Source of the DNA: Ophioderma brevispina
Taxonomy: Eukaryota > Echinodermata > Ophiuroidea > Amphilepidida > Ophiodermatidae
Assembly (NCBI GenBank): GCA_023653785.1
Contig: JAMKCH010041378.1
Coordinates: forward strand, 1-64,000
Length of the DNA stretch: 64,000 bases
Direction of reading: 5' to 3'
Below the pieces are notes generated by a model, which was not told the DNA's origin, searched no databases, and was given only the letters and a program-made list of their open reading frames with translations. Shown here one piece after another: positions 23,191 to 33,746 of the stretch; position 1 is the stretch's first letter; every line of letters starts with the position of its first letter. A program made the translations under genes and the position numbers.

Positions 23191-24690
23191 AGTACCAGCC
23201 AAATGTTTATGTTGTGTGATGATTAAGGGGGATGTGTAAATCACTACTTGAAGTTTATTTATAAACTACACTGGCCTAGTTTGGAAGCTAATTATGAATA
23301 TTCCTGTACCAGTAGATGCTGTTGTATCATTTTTGTACTCATTTCACATTTTCCCTCCTTACCTTCCAGAGCCAGGTTGTCATAATCAAAGAAAACTCTG
23401 TAGGTAGAATGAAATATTCCTTATAAATTTGCCACAATCATGATTAGGTTTCAATTGGTATGAATCCCAATAATGTTCGGTTCCGGCGGGCCTATTTTAC
23501 CCAGTTTCAAGCCTTTGAACATGAAGTGGAACAAAAATGCAATAATTTGTCACCGGGTTTCCGCCAGGGTTGCGGCATCACGATTAAAAGCTTAAAATTC
23601 AAATCATGCTGCAATTGTTAATTGAGACAAAAGGCGGAACTTTTAATTTGGAATGCGGGCAGCCGGACCAATCCAAAATAAAGAAGATGATTGATGAATT
23701 GGTACCGTCGGATTACTGGTGGGTAAAATCTACCTCTTCTTCGAAGAAGTGATATAGATGAGATCTCGGACCACATTAAATCTGTTCAAGAACTTAGCCA
23801 CGAGCAGCGTGATACATACAAGATGAACTCTTCCTTAGTACAAGAGTCGATAGTGCATCGCATAAAACAAGGACAAAGTGCCAGCAAAAGTAACCAGATT
23901 TCATTGTAAGACTGTGCCAATTTATGGCATGATGGGATCAATCGTATAAACCACAGACCAGTCAACACGATCTTATTAACTGGTTAAATGATTGCTAGCA
24001 TTATAGCAAGTTAGAGCTTGTTGAAACTATAGATAGACAAGAAAAGTAATGGTAATATCTGATAAATCCTGCCAATTAGTGCCAGTTAGAGAAGTAATAT
24101 CAAATTGTTGTGAGTCACACTCGATGCAGGTGTGTGCGTGTGGGTGTTGGGGGAAAAGGAGTTGCAAATGTATGTGTTTCTGAATTCTGATACCCAGTTT
24201 GATATCTTTAAAATGTTTGGACTGTTGAGTGTCTGTACAAAAGTAATAGTTTGTTTGCGTAACTTGCATTCCATTTTCTCCAGTTGTAATATTATTATTA
24301 TATACTTTAGTGTCAAAGATAAAATATATTTGGTGTTATCTAATCTCAAAAAGAGCAGGTGGGCGCTGTAGGTTTTTGCTTACCTTGCATCTCTAAAGGA
24401 TGTACCATTAGATGTCGGGGGATGGGGCATGGAAGGTTCTGAGAGGAACAAAATGAACCAAAAATTACCCACTTGCAGTAGTGGCAGACACATAGAGTTT
24501 GCGGAATGAGCACCTCTATTTTACATGTATCCAGTGGGGTGCCACAAGAATTTTGAGGGGGATACAGAATGGGTCATGAAATTTAGAAGGGACATGCCCC
24601 TTCCCCATTCTTTCTGCCTATGCCCACTATTGAAACTAAAAAAAATCACCCTACTGATAAGTAAAAAAACTTTTCCCTACCCAAATCTGT
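23191..24690. other. Intronic DNA, nothing recognised
   Basis: No exon, RNA gene or repeat that I can support. A short candidate exon at 23378-23413 between a good acceptor and GTAGAA was considered and set aside because it does not keep the FE65 frame. Confidence 0.35.
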
Positions 24691-25069
24691 ATAAAGCAGG
24701 TCTGTAACTAGGGGAGGGGGTATGGGGGAAGACCCCCCCCCCCAATTTAAAAAAAAAATTATCAAAACCCCTTTAAAGAGCTGAAAAAGGCCAAAAAGAG
24801 GCAAAAGTTAGGGGTTAATGCTTTTTTATTGAAAAAAAGTTAATATTTTGGTATAAAAGTCCACTTTTGCCAAATCCCCCCCCCCCTTTGCAATTTTTTG
24901 GGAAAAGGTCCCTTTTCTGAGAGTTAAGATTTCATGCCAGGGGTACTCGAATTTGGTTTGGTCGGGGATGTGCGACTGAGGACTCGAAACCCTTATCCAA
25001 TTTCTAGGGGTCATTTGGCAGAAAAGAGTACCCATTTGTAAGGATTTTTCTTCCTTCCATTTTTCAAAA
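24691..25069. repeat. C-run/G-run repeat fragment
   Basis: Contains TCTGTAACTAGGGG followed by a G-run, a C-run of about 12, an A-run and AAATCCCCCCCCCC. The pattern resembles the ends of the hAT-type MITEs elsewhere in the window, but I could not pair two termini with confidence. Confidence 0.35.
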
Positions 25070-25460
25070 TTTTCTGAGGCTTGCATGTGAGCCCCAGAAA
25101 AAATGTGGCTTTTTAAAGGTCCATGGCCCGATCGCTAATAGCCTTGTCCCCAGAACCCCCGATTTTACCGGAAGTGGTCGAAATTTTGGTATCTGAAGAA
25201 AGCTACTATTTTTCTCATTTACCCTGTGAAATCTTAGGGCTAAATGATGTTTGGTTTGGGAGTTATGAGCGAAAGTGTACTCCATTTTGGTCAACCAATA
25301 TTAGTTTTACACAGTACTCTATGGGCTCACAAAATCACATTTCTAGCTGTGACATCAAAACAGATTGAAATATCGGTGCGAAACTTTACAGATGGGGTTT
25401 TTGGGTGAAGGCCATTCTATGCAAGATGAAAACTTTATATACTTAAATCGGACCATCCCC
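25070..25460 (+). repeat. Dispersed repeat family X, copy 2
   Basis: Parallel to 44925-45385 over the whole length: AATAGCCTTGTCCCCAGAAC, TTACCGGAAGTGGTC, TACTATTTTTCTCATTTACC, TGTACTCCATTTTGGTC.., TCTATGGG.CTCACAAAATC, then AAATCGGACCATCCCCCTTT. The minus-strand copy at 19225-19515 covers the central part. The short ORFs inside are repeat-derived. Confidence 0.8.
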
Positions 25461-25963
25461 CTTTAACCATGTTTTGAGGGAAATGGCACCCATGTCTAAG
25501 GATTTCTCATGAAAAAAATAACCCATGCCTAAGGATTTTTTTCATGAAAAAATGACCCACTGGAGCAGATCATCCCCATATGCCTTTAGTATGTAAGTAC
25601 CCTCCCAGATTAGGATCAATTGGCTTACAAATATTGAACAAAATTGTTTGTGTGCCTTTGAATATAAGTGCTCATTGAAAAGATTGTTTTAAGATCAAAA
25701 TTTGGCCTGATTATAACCAAGTTTGTGATATTTGTATAAAGGTTTTGAGCTCTGCACGTGATATTTCTTCGAGAATAGAGAGGGACACTATTCTGTTATC
25801 TTGCACCCTGGTGCTATAATATGCCACTGCTCCACTGCCAAAAATTGACTATTGAAATTGAGATTTTTTAAACTTAATTCTTTACCAGTGTACTAAATAT
25901 AACATCTCTAAAGTCCTATTTATGTTAATTAAGGGAATTTTATCTATTTCATCCGTTTTTCAG

Positions 25964-26072
25964 ACAATTTGGTTACATCATGTGCATAGGGAAGAATAAG
26001 TTCCAGAGTCATGTATTTTGTTGTGAGCACTCTGCAGGGGGTTTGGCCAAGGCAATAGAAGCTGCGTGCAAG
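25964..26072 (+). CDS. FE65-family (APBB) exon, PTB2 C-terminal half
   Basis: A 109-base exon after TTTTTCAG and before GTAGGT. One base (A) completes an incoming codon, then it encodes QFGYIMCIGKNKFQSHVFCC followed by EHSAGGLAKAIEAACK. This is the diagnostic C-terminal block of a PTB/PID domain: F-x-[FY]-I-M, then a lone turn, then [CH]HVF-x-CE, then the start of the long helix that packs on the peptide groove (SEAVQAACM in vertebrate FE65). CHVFWCEP is the usual family form; here SHVFCCEH keeps the His-Val-Phe and Cys-Glu core. It exits in phase 0. I consider this and the next exon the firmest evidence for the gene. Confidence 0.88.
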
Positions 26073-26119
26073 GTAGGTAACCATGGCAACCATATAGTAG
26101 CCATCATGTTTTACGTTAC

Positions 26120-26520
26120 CATAGCAACACTCATTTTTGTGTCGCCTGAACGAATGTTCATGGAGGCACATACTAGTCCAAATTCTGTGTGTCCGTATGT
26201 CCGTCTGTATGACTCGGTTAACCTTTTTTAAAATGCTCTCCAGGCTAAACGCTAGGCCCGATTTACTTCAAACTTGATAGGATGATAGAGTGAGGTGCCG
26301 TGGTATTATGTGTTGCTTTTGGCTGCATTGTGCTGGTTAAATGCTAAGCCCGATTTACTTCAAACTTGGAAGGGTGATAGAGTGAGGTGCCACCATATTA
26401 TGTGTAGCTTTTGGCTGCATTATTTGCTTGTTCCTGAATTTTAAGTAGCTTATTTGCATATTTTCAAACATATCGGTTAACCATTTTAGAAATACTCTAC
26501 TGGCTAGATGCTATGCCCGA
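26120..26520 (+). repeat. Tandem repeat, GCCCGATTTACTTCAAACTTG unit
   Basis: Degenerate direct copies of a unit near 100-110 bp: AAACGCTAGGCCCGATTTAC, then TTCAAACTTG, GGATGATAGAGTGAGGTGCC, then GGCTGCATT. Units start near 26245, 26338 and 26500. A further unit resumes after an inserted palindrome at 26726-26900. Just before them is a GTCCGTATGTCCGTCTGTAT tract that often accompanies such arrays. It lies in the intron just after the 25964-26072 exon. Confidence 0.75.
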
Positions 26521-26585
26521 TTTACTTCATTATCATGCTTTGAGGTGTCCGATACGCGATAATATCAGATCCTACGCATGATAAT

Positions 26586-26725
26586 GATAAAATTGGATGA
26601 TTTGCACCCAATATTTATTGGTCTCGCTATGAATTTAAAATATTGGGCTCGACTGCGTCTCGCCCAATATTTTTGCAACTCATAGCTCGACCAATAAATT
26701 TGGGCTGAATCAATCCAATTTTATT
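26586..26725. mobile_element. Palindromic insertion inside the tandem repeat
   Basis: A hairpin of about 140 bp. The left arm, ATAAAATTGGAT then CACCCAATATTTATTGGTCTC, pairs with the right arm, GACCAATAAATTTGGGCTGA then ATCCAATTTTATTA. The centre is AATATTGGGCTCGACTGCGT followed by CTCGCCCAATATTTT. It interrupts a unit of the surrounding repeat: GATTTACTTCA before about 26530 continues as CAAACTT.GGTAGGGTGATAG after 26726. The interruption also includes about 55 bp (26530-26585) to the left of the palindrome, so it behaves like an inserted foldback element. Confidence 0.7.
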
Positions 26726-26900
26726 ACAAACTTTGGTAGGGTGATAGAGTGAGGTGTGCATAGTTTTTGGCTGCTTTATTTGCATATTCATGAATTTTAA
26801 TTAGCTGATTTGCATACTTTTCATACAATTTGGTTAAACTTTTTTTAAATGCTGTGCTGGCTAAACGCTATGCCTGATTTACTTCAAACTTGCTCATTTT
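26726..26900 (+). repeat. Tandem repeat continued after the insertion
   Basis: Resumes with CAAACTTTGGTAGGGTGATA, GAGTGAGGTG and TTTGGCTGCTTTATTTGC, then starts one more unit with GGCTAAACGCTATGCCTGAT near 26860. Confidence 0.7.
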
Positions 26901-28324
26901 GTATAACACTTCTCTCCAGTGCATTTGTTCTCTTTCTAATCATCATTGGCAAACTTCATCATAAAGCAAGTGATCGCGCAACCAGGCGACACTTGTGGTT
27001 CGAGAACCGCCTTGTTATGTTACCATAGGATTAATGATTAAGAATTTCATGATTTGTATGTGTACGAAGGGAAACTTTTTTCTTGTTTTGTTTTGTAAAT
27101 CTTCATCAAAATGTCTTGATACCTAAATATGTATTTTCAGGTGTGTAAAGTATGACCTAAAAGTTCAGGCTTGGCATGACGTGGTCACTTTCAACATTCT
27201 AAATTATCTTTAAAATGCGAAATATGCAATCATAAACTCAAATATGAAAGGGCCATCATTTTGTGACGTAGCATGACACACTTCATGCACACGGATGTTG
27301 ACATCCATTTTTGAATTATTAACGAGACTATCACACCCACGAGTTTGAAATATGGACTTCTAAGACGAAAGATGATGTTCTGGAATGTTATGATATGGTG
27401 TTGGTATCAGTTGCATTATTAATAAGGTTGGTATTATCTGTAATGGCCCGGCCCAATATGACATTTATTTTAAATTTTAACGATGTGACGTGAACAAGTA
27501 CAAAATTAACCGAACAGGTTTGTCAAAAATAGGTCAAGAATTAACCGGGTTCTCAGACACACAAGTGTTCACATCATCTCTGGCATTCATTAGTTGCGCG
27601 AGGTGGAGACTTTTAGAAACTCAAATTTATTATTTAGATACGATTTGAATTAACCATGATGAAAATCTTGAGTGGAAATGAGGCGAGTGGAGACAGCGTT
27701 CTTGAATGAGTAGATCACAGCTGTATTGCGGGGTTACATATTGACTAGGCCACACCTGGTCAGACTGCCAGGCAATATGTTTTGCTTGGATAGTAAACAG
27801 GCCGTGTAGAAATGATGTCGCCAGTGGGTAGGCATGATGTTGGCGATGTGATGGATGTTGGTCGTTTGGTGTGATGTGTGGTTTGTTCTTGCTTAAGTCA
27901 TTTTATCCATTTTAGATGCATATGAGGTTGTACAGGTCGAGATAGAACTTAATTATAAAACCTAAAGAGAACTTAATTATAAAAACCTGATAACACTCCA
28001 GGAGGAAAATTTTCAACACAAATGAGCATACAATATGTAGCCCCAATATGGGTGTCATTTTCAACCTTCTTGTATATGAACATCTTAGTCTGGCAGATTA
28101 TATGGGTTCCCATGCACCCCCTTAAAACTAAATTCTAACATCATGATTTTTAGAATCTTTACGACATCTCCTTAAAGAATTTCGATGTTACCAAAATCAA
28201 ATATTTTCCCAAGGGATCCATTTGGTGGCCATCTTGGTTCTAACAAGATCAGTCATCAAGTGGTTTGATTTAAAAAGTATCTCAAATGATTCGTCTCATC
28301 ATAAGAAATCAGAAAATATCATTT
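26901..28324 (+). other. Intronic DNA, nothing recognised
   Basis: Inside the intron between the exons at 25964 and 33672. No support for exons on either strand. A short direct duplication of AGAACTTAATTATAAAA occurs at 27943-27985. Confidence 0.4.
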
Positions 28325-28694
28325 GAAATTGATGTTGCATCAGCATTTCAAAAACTCCAAAAGAGTCATTTAGAATTTATATTGCATCAGCATTTAAGAA
28401 ACTCCAAATATAAAAGGAGTCATTTAGAATTGATGTTGTATCAGCATTTCAGAAACCCCAAAAATAAAAGGAGTCATTTACAATTGATGTTACATTAACA
28501 TTTCTGAAACTCCATATAAAAGGAGTCATTTAGAATTGATGTTGCATCAGCATTTCAGAAACTACAAATACAAAAGGAGTCATTTAGAGTTGTTGTTGCA
28601 TCAGCATTTCAGAAATTGCAAATACAAAAGGAGTCATTTAGAATTGGGATGTTGCATCAGCATTTCAGAAACACCAAATATAAAAGGAGTTGTT
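28325..28694 (+). repeat. ~54-bp minisatellite
   Basis: About seven tandem copies of AAAAGGAGTCATTTAGAATT followed by GATGTTGCATCAGCATTTCAGAAACTCCAAATAT. Because the unit is close to a multiple of three it makes short repetitive ORFs (SHLELMLHQHFRN), which are not genes. The array is interrupted by two insertions and continues at 28926-29001 and 29177-29205. Confidence 0.9.
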
Positions 28695-28925
28695 CAGGGA
28701 TGTAGCTACAGTGGGCGGTGGTGGGCGGCAGAGCCCACCACTCAGCTTCAGAGCCCACCACTAAACACCAATTTTAACTCTGGAGCCCACCACTCAAAGA
28801 GCAAAAAATGGACAATTTTAATCATTTTATGCAAATTTTGACAATTTTAGTCATAACATTATAAAATATGTCAAATTTTCGTCAAATAACACCCACCACT
28901 AAAATTGTGCTAGCTACAACCCTCG
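28695..28925. mobile_element. hAT-like MITE inserted in the minisatellite
   Basis: The left end CAGGGATGTAGCTA matches the inverted right end (GAGGGTTGTAGCTA). Inside it has GAGCCCACCACT three times and an ACAATTTTAGTCAT/GACAATTTTAATCAT pair. CAGGG ends that read into GTAGCTA are typical of hAT-type MITEs. I did not find an exact 8-bp target duplication; the flanks are GAGTTGTT and TTTATAAT. Confidence 0.7.
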
Positions 28926-29001
28926 TTTATAATTGATGTTGCATCAGCATTTCAGAAACTCCAGATATAAAAGGAGTCATTTGATTGATGTTGTATCAGC
29001 A
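28926..29001 (+). repeat. Minisatellite, second segment
   Basis: Continues the unit AATTGATGTTGCATCAGCAT, TTCAGAAACTCCA, AAAAGGAGTCATTT, then is cut within TATCAGCA by the insertion that follows. Confidence 0.85.
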
Positions 29002-29176
29002 TAACTGGAAAAGGTGGGGAATCTGGAAATGAAATTCCAGGAAATTTAAATATTTGGAGGGAAATTTTTGTCCTTAAAATAAAGAAATAAGAATTGAAGG
29101 GAAATTTTGCAATCTTGGAGGGAAATATGGATTGTATTCCTGGGAAATGTGGCATTTTCTTTTTTTCAGCCCTGCG
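29002..29176. mobile_element. 175-bp insertion with 8-bp target duplication
   Basis: The minisatellite unit is broken exactly here. TATCAGCA (28994-29001) lies to the left and CATCAGCA (29177-29184) to the right, an 8-bp duplication with one mismatch, after which the unit resumes with ATTCAGAAACTCC. The right end read inward is CGCAGGGCTGAAA, a hAT-like terminus; the left end (TAACTGGAAAAGG) lacks it, so the left TIR is lost or diverged. The inside is A/G-rich with several GGGAAATTT repeats. Confidence 0.65.
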
Positions 29177-29383
29177 CATCAGCAATTCAGAAACTCCAAT
29201 AAAACCAGCTTGGTTGGATGTCAAGTTGTTAATGTTCATTTTGTGATATATTTACTCCTTTTTCTTAAATTTTAATTTTTTTTTAAATTTTCTTCAATTT
29301 TAATGTTTACAATTGAAGTATGTGTATTTCTATAATATGCTATTGATTTACTGACATTTATATATATATATATATATATATAT

Positions 29384-29645
29384 ATCACTATATCCTACGC
29401 TAGGGCGAAATTCTCTTTTGTTAAACATAGAGTTCGACGTTAGGGCGAAATTTTTTTTCGCCTTAACGTTATCCTTTGTTTGCGCTTTATTCCGTCAAGA
29501 TATGAATATTAATTTATGCAAATGAAGGATAATCTCATTGGCTAACAAGAAACATGAATATTAATTAATTAGCATAATAATAAAGGCTCATTATAGCCTA
29601 ATGAATTATTAAATTTTCGCCCTATGGTTCAATCTAGTAAAATAT
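29384..29645. mobile_element. MITE with GGGCGAAAATTT terminal inverted repeats, flanked by (TA)n
   Basis: The left end, after a TA run at 29359-29385, reads CTACGCTAGGGCGAAATTC. The right end inverted reads GATTGAACCATAGGGCGAAA. A smaller hairpin inside (about 29431-29472) pairs GACGTTAGGGCGAAA with TTTCGCCTTAACGTTATC. TA runs at both outer edges (29359-29385 and 29642-29659) suggest insertion into TA repeats or TA-rich ends. Confidence 0.6.
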
Positions 29646-29679
29646 ATATATATATATTATTGTATGTCAAGTTAATTTG

Positions 29680-29745
29680 CATAGAAAATAAGCATTTAAT
29701 GTTGTGATGGAAAATGATTGTGAGAAGAGAAAAAACATTTAAAGG
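29680..29745 (+). repeat. Minisatellite piece shared with 30095-30232
   Basis: ATTTGCATAGAAAATAAGCA then TTTAATGTTGTGATGGAAAATGATTG, matching 30096-30145 nearly exactly. The two are separated by about 350 bp of unrelated sequence. Confidence 0.8.
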
Positions 29746-30094
29746 CACTATCAGTGATTTGATAAAAAAAAATAAAAATCATCCAAAATCAGATAGTTGC
29801 AAGTCTGTAACAAGAATCAAGAATAGATATCCTAACAGCCTGCAAGTGATAAAACCAAACGCAGCCTAATAAAGACAAAATCAGATATTTTAGTCATTGT
29901 CCGCACAGACACTTGCTACAGCACGCAATTGAATGGAGGTTCATATCTTTGAAAACTGTTTTCTTCCTTTCCTGTCATTTTTTTAGTTGAAAAAAAATAC
30001 TTAAATGGTGATTCTACAGATTTACGCTTCACTTTTAAGCTATTCCTGCAAATTAAAAATATTTTAACTCTTTCAGGTGAATCGCTGGTAGCAT

Positions 30095-30232
30095 CTTTAA
30101 TTTGCAGAGAAAATAAGCATTTAATGTTGTGATGGAAAATGATTGCGTTCAGAGAAAAAGAACATTTAATGTTGTGATGGAAAACGGTTGCGTGCGAAGA
30201 AAAGAAACGTTTTATGTCGTGATGGCAAATGA
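30095..30232 (+). repeat. ~45-bp tandem repeat
   Basis: Three copies of TTTAATGTTGTGATGGAAAA, TGATTGCG, then AGAGAAAAGAAACA (starts near 30119, 30163 and 30209). The minus-strand ORF at 29916-30290 is made by this array (HHNIKCSFSLNAIIF repeats). Confidence 0.85.
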
Positions 30233-30290
30233 TTGAATTGATCGATTCTGTCCTCTCTGTGTTATTTGTCACATATATATCACTCATCAT

Positions 30291-30449
30291 AGACTATAGT
30301 TTGAGTAATAATTTCTTGGTCCTGGCGTACACGCGCGTTATTTGTTGCGTGAACTGCGTCTATGTGCAATCCAGTGGTGCGCCGTTTTGGCGGGGAAGCG
30401 GGCATACCTAGTAACTTGGCCAAGAAATTATTACTCCAACTATAGTTGT
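30291..30449. mobile_element. 159-bp MITE with exact 8-bp target duplication
   Basis: The element is flanked by CTCATCAT on both sides (30283-30290 and 30450-30457). Ends: GACTATAGTTTGAGTAATAA then TTTCTTGG on the left; inverted right end AACTATAGTTGGAGTAATAA then TTTCTTGG. That is about 29 bp of TIR with two or three mismatches. An 8-bp duplication fits the hAT superfamily. The core is GC-richer (CGTACACGCGCGTTA..GGCGGGGAAGCGGGC) and has no useful ORF. An exact duplication and well-kept TIRs suggest a fairly recent insertion. Confidence 0.88.
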
Positions 30450-30457
30450 CTCATCAT

Positions 30458-31080
30458 GTATTGAGGAGCATTACATTGGGCTTGACATAAACAAATACAT
30501 ACACAACAAACATTTTCCTCTCCCCCGTTTAATATCGCACGTGACATTTTGCTCATCTAAACATCACATTAGCAAAAGAAATCGGCTTTGTTCTGGTTGC
30601 AAAATCTAAACGATTCTTATGTGCTCACAACAACACCTTAATGGGTTTAACATCCCAGTAATAGCTTTTGAGATCATCGCCTGCCAAAAAATATTCACAT
30701 TTGTAGGTGGTACTAGACTAAAGCTGTTTTTGAATATACAAATTGGGGCATTTTATTGAAATTTTATTGCCATTGCAATTTAGATTGAGTCGCTATATAT
30801 TATGCTTTCTCATCTCATGCAGATATTTTATTATGTAATTTGGGTCATATGGCACTTATTATGACAATTGAAGCTTATAGACCAGTGTTTAATTACGTTC
30901 ATATGTTACGTACGCTTGAACTGTAGTTGACTTTTGTTGACTGCTTCAGTGCATGGAACATAAAATTACCTGGGAATGTCAGAGCTATTGCCTTAAAGAT
31001 GTTCAAGATGGTAGTGATAAAGAGAGTGTAGACACAACAGGAGCTATTGGCTCGGGCCCATACAATCAACAAAATCATTC
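30458..31080 (+). other. Intronic DNA, nothing recognised
   Basis: AT-rich, no exon or repeat that I can support. Confidence 0.4.
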
Positions 31081-31460
31081 AAGGGGGAATTGCATAGGGC
31101 ATTAACAAAATTGTTTGTTTGGGCGAACCCCCGACCAACTCCTAAAAAAACCTGCCGACTCCAAAAGTTTTTATGCAATTAGCACAAAAAAAATTTATAT
31201 TTGCCGACCGGAACCCATTATTTTCATCCACAATTTAAAAAAAAATTTTTTTTTTTTACCACACAAAGACCGAAAATGACAAAACAAGACCAACAATCAA
31301 CTACAGGACAATAAAAGGGTAGGGTGTCGAGGTGCGGTCCTTTGCTTTGTCATTGAAAACTTTAAATAGTAGCATCTGTTTCACTTTTTAGAGTAAAACA
31401 TTGAGAGATCTATCAAAACAATTAAAAAAAAAATCTGACCGACCGACCGACCCTGATATT
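31081..31460. repeat. GACCGACC-ended repeat
   Basis: Contains CCCCCGACCAACTCCTAAAA, CCTGCCGACTCC, GCCGACCGGAACCCATTATT and, at the right, AAAATCTGACCGACCGACC. A-runs and T-runs lie between. It looks like a dispersed repeat with related GCCGAC pieces, but no clean TIR was fixed. Confidence 0.4.
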
Positions 31461-31639
31461 TTCTCCGTTACGCCAAACACACATATTTTTTTATGCTTAT
31501 AATTAACTATTCCACCCTGATATATTCTGTATAGATGGTTTTGATATGGTAAATCATTGGGTGTCGTCAAAACATAATTGCCCTGCTTTTCCACATACAT
31601 GTGACCATTTTTATGGTACTTGCAATAATAATGGTCTCG

Positions 31640-32290
31640 GGGTAGTTCCCCTGTTATTTCCTCTCCAGCATAGGGTCAAAGGTCATCTAGAGGTCATTAG
31701 ATGTCATGGCCCCCAAATGGTCAGAATTCTCAAATTTCTTGGTGTATCCACATGTTTCATGACACTTGGATAATGGTCCTTGGGATCCCAAATGTTTTTG
31801 TGACCTCATTTGACCTTTGAGGATGCAACGGCAGAAGGTCCCATGCATTTGGTGAAGTTTGTATTTTGTGCGATATCTCAAGAAACATAGGTGCTTTGTG
31901 ATCATGAAACTTGTATCAATACATTACCCTCTTAGGGCTAGAAGTCTATATCCAGTTTGCAGAGGAATGACCTTTTACCTTCATTTTAAGGGTATAGTAG
32001 ACTATTGTGCAATTCTCCATATGTCAAAACTGCAGATGTTGGGATCACAGACTTGTGTGGTAGATGACCCCCTTGGAGGTCTACTTAGCATGCAAGAGAA
32101 TGACATTTGAAGGTCTAAGGTCATTTCCATATTTGGATTCTTGCATTAAAATGTATATCAATACAACGATGTGAATCCTGGAAATTGTGTGGTAGATGAG
32201 CCTCTTACAGTTCTGCTTTGGGATTTGCAGGAGAATGATCTTTTACCTAATTTCAAGGTCATCTCTGAATTTCATGGATAAAAATCTTCC
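31640..32290 (+). repeat. Degenerate ~200-bp direct repeats (AGGTCA-rich)
   Basis: Blocks at about 31940-32080, 32080-32200 and 32210-32290 share TCT..TT.GC..GCA.GAGAATGA, CTTTTACCT and AAGGTCAT.TC phrases. The first part (31670-31830) is dense in GGTCAA/GGTCAT. Plus-strand ORFs inside carry no recognisable domain. Confidence 0.5.
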
Positions 32291-32299
32291 TGGTGGTGC

Positions 32300-33410
32300 A
32301 AACGAAACAAGCCTGCGTGCATACATACACAGGGTGGCAACGTACGCAAAACACAAACCATAACTTTCAAACAGTGACTATAACATTGAATATATACCCA
32401 GTCGTGAGTTTTAGCCTCTTCCGTTGTCCCCTCATGTCTGGGGTCATGTTTTTGCTTATTGAAGTTGATTCTGACCATTGCAGCTGAGATGACCTGAAAA
32501 AATCACATATACAAGAGATGCTCCTTTGCTAGAATTTAATTGCAATCAATACTTTCAATCAATCATTATGGCTCGTCATAAAATTGAACCCGAATGTTTT
32601 AAGCAGGAAGCTCTATTACCACCCAAGCTCCTGTGTTGTATATTATATGCAGCTTGCATAGAATACTTTATGGCAACATTTTTTGTTCATATTTTATCAC
32701 AGTGCGATAAGTTTAAGGCTCCTAAAAAAAAATCATATGTTTCCCATTCCCAGGTTCATGAAATGTGAGGAGACAGGAAGGTGTTTTTACTTTTTTCATG
32801 CACTATTGGTGTTGCAAACAGCTCAGTCGTCTGTCAGAATGTTTGTAAGCAATAGGGGAACCTTTTTATGGTCTTCAAGATTTTATGAGGTTAACCGGGA
32901 CGGTGAAACCCCACCCCACCCACCCCCGCCAAAATACTAATAAAACTCTAGAAAGTGATTAAAGTTACTTATAACTTGTTCCAGCACATATCTTAGATTC
33001 TGAATATTGAAAATATATTGACAAGCATATTAGCCAACCCTAAAAAATGAGATAGTGAAACATTCTTTTTAAGTGGCCTTAACTACTACATCATATCAAA
33101 ATATGGGCTGCATAACAAACTTTCATTCATTCTGACATAGGCCTAATTCAATTGTTTTGTTTGTTGATTACAGAAAAACAGGTCTTTAGTCTTTGTTATT
33201 TTTAGGTTGAATATAACCTAGTAATAAAATGTATTCAAGAATTGAATTCTAAAGGCACACAAGTAATATAACAAATGGACTTGCTTTCGGGGCATTAATT
33301 AAATGTAGTTAACTTCAATATAATCTCTTTGTTTTATGATTATGGTATGTCTAATAAAATGTATAACTTTTGTCATCATTTTTTTGGCTATTTGTGGCAT
33401 TTCCTATTAT
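32300..33410 (+). other. Intronic DNA, nothing recognised
   Basis: A C-rich tract at 32908-32930 is the only notable feature. Confidence 0.35.
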
Positions 33411-33414
33411 GCTT

Positions 33415-33532
33415 TCCTGACCCGTGACCCTGGGTAAACTGAAATTGTCCACCCAGGTTGGTTTTTTTTAAAATCCTTTTTCTGTTCACACTACACTTGG
33501 CGACCGGGTTCAACCCGGGTCATGGGTGAAAT
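33415..33532. repeat. Possible small inverted-repeat element
   Basis: TGACCCGTGACCCTGGGT on the left and, inverted, TTTCACCCATGACCCGGGTT on the right, about 118 bp in all. This could be a short MITE. Pairing is imperfect and no target duplication was seen. Confidence 0.35.
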
Positions 33533-33671
33533 TAGCTACATTTGAACATGACCTAAAAGTCAGAATGCATCAAACAATGAACTAACAAAACATCTTTGCA
33601 TTTTGTGACTGATAGTGGGTTTTGGGTATTTGTATTATATTTTATCCGTTTGTTTTTCATGCTTATTTTAG

Positions 33672-33746
33672 CTGAGATACCAGAAGTGCCTGGATGCAAG
33701 ACCTAAGGGCCACTCATATCGCTCTGATCATTCAGCAAATGGCAAG
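33672..33746 (+). CDS. FE65-family (APBB) exon, end of PTB2 helix and linker
   Basis: A 75-base, phase 0-0 exon after TTATTTTAG and before GTAAGA. It encodes LRYQKCLDARPKGHSYRSDH followed by SANGK. LRYQKCLDAR is the most family-specific block in the window: vertebrate FE65 proteins have AACMLRYQKCLDAR or LVAR at the end of the PTB2 helix. Joined to the exon ending ...IEAACK it gives AACK-LRYQKCLDARP, in frame. After the helix the sequence becomes a hydrophilic linker, as in relatives. Confidence 0.92.

Larger units (their letters stand above)
18970..25963 (+). other. FE65 intron, rich in mobile elements
   Basis: A span of about 7 kb between two candidate coding exons. It contains an inverted copy of dispersed family X (about 19225-19515), an element of nearly 1 kb with terminal inverted repeats (19569-20535), a GC-ended MITE (21271-21620), a decayed LINE (22030-22920), a foldback MITE (22948-23190) and a further family X copy (25070-25460). 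A short exon completing the PTB2 frame should lie here but I could not pick it out. Confidence 0.6.

Noticed and set aside
23378..23413. Short exon candidate (acceptor CTTCCAG, frame SQVVIIKENS, donor GTAGAA)
   Set aside because: It looks like a beta strand and lies in the FE65 intron, but it begins with A and so makes TAA with the incoming TA, as does the later exon. No family match.
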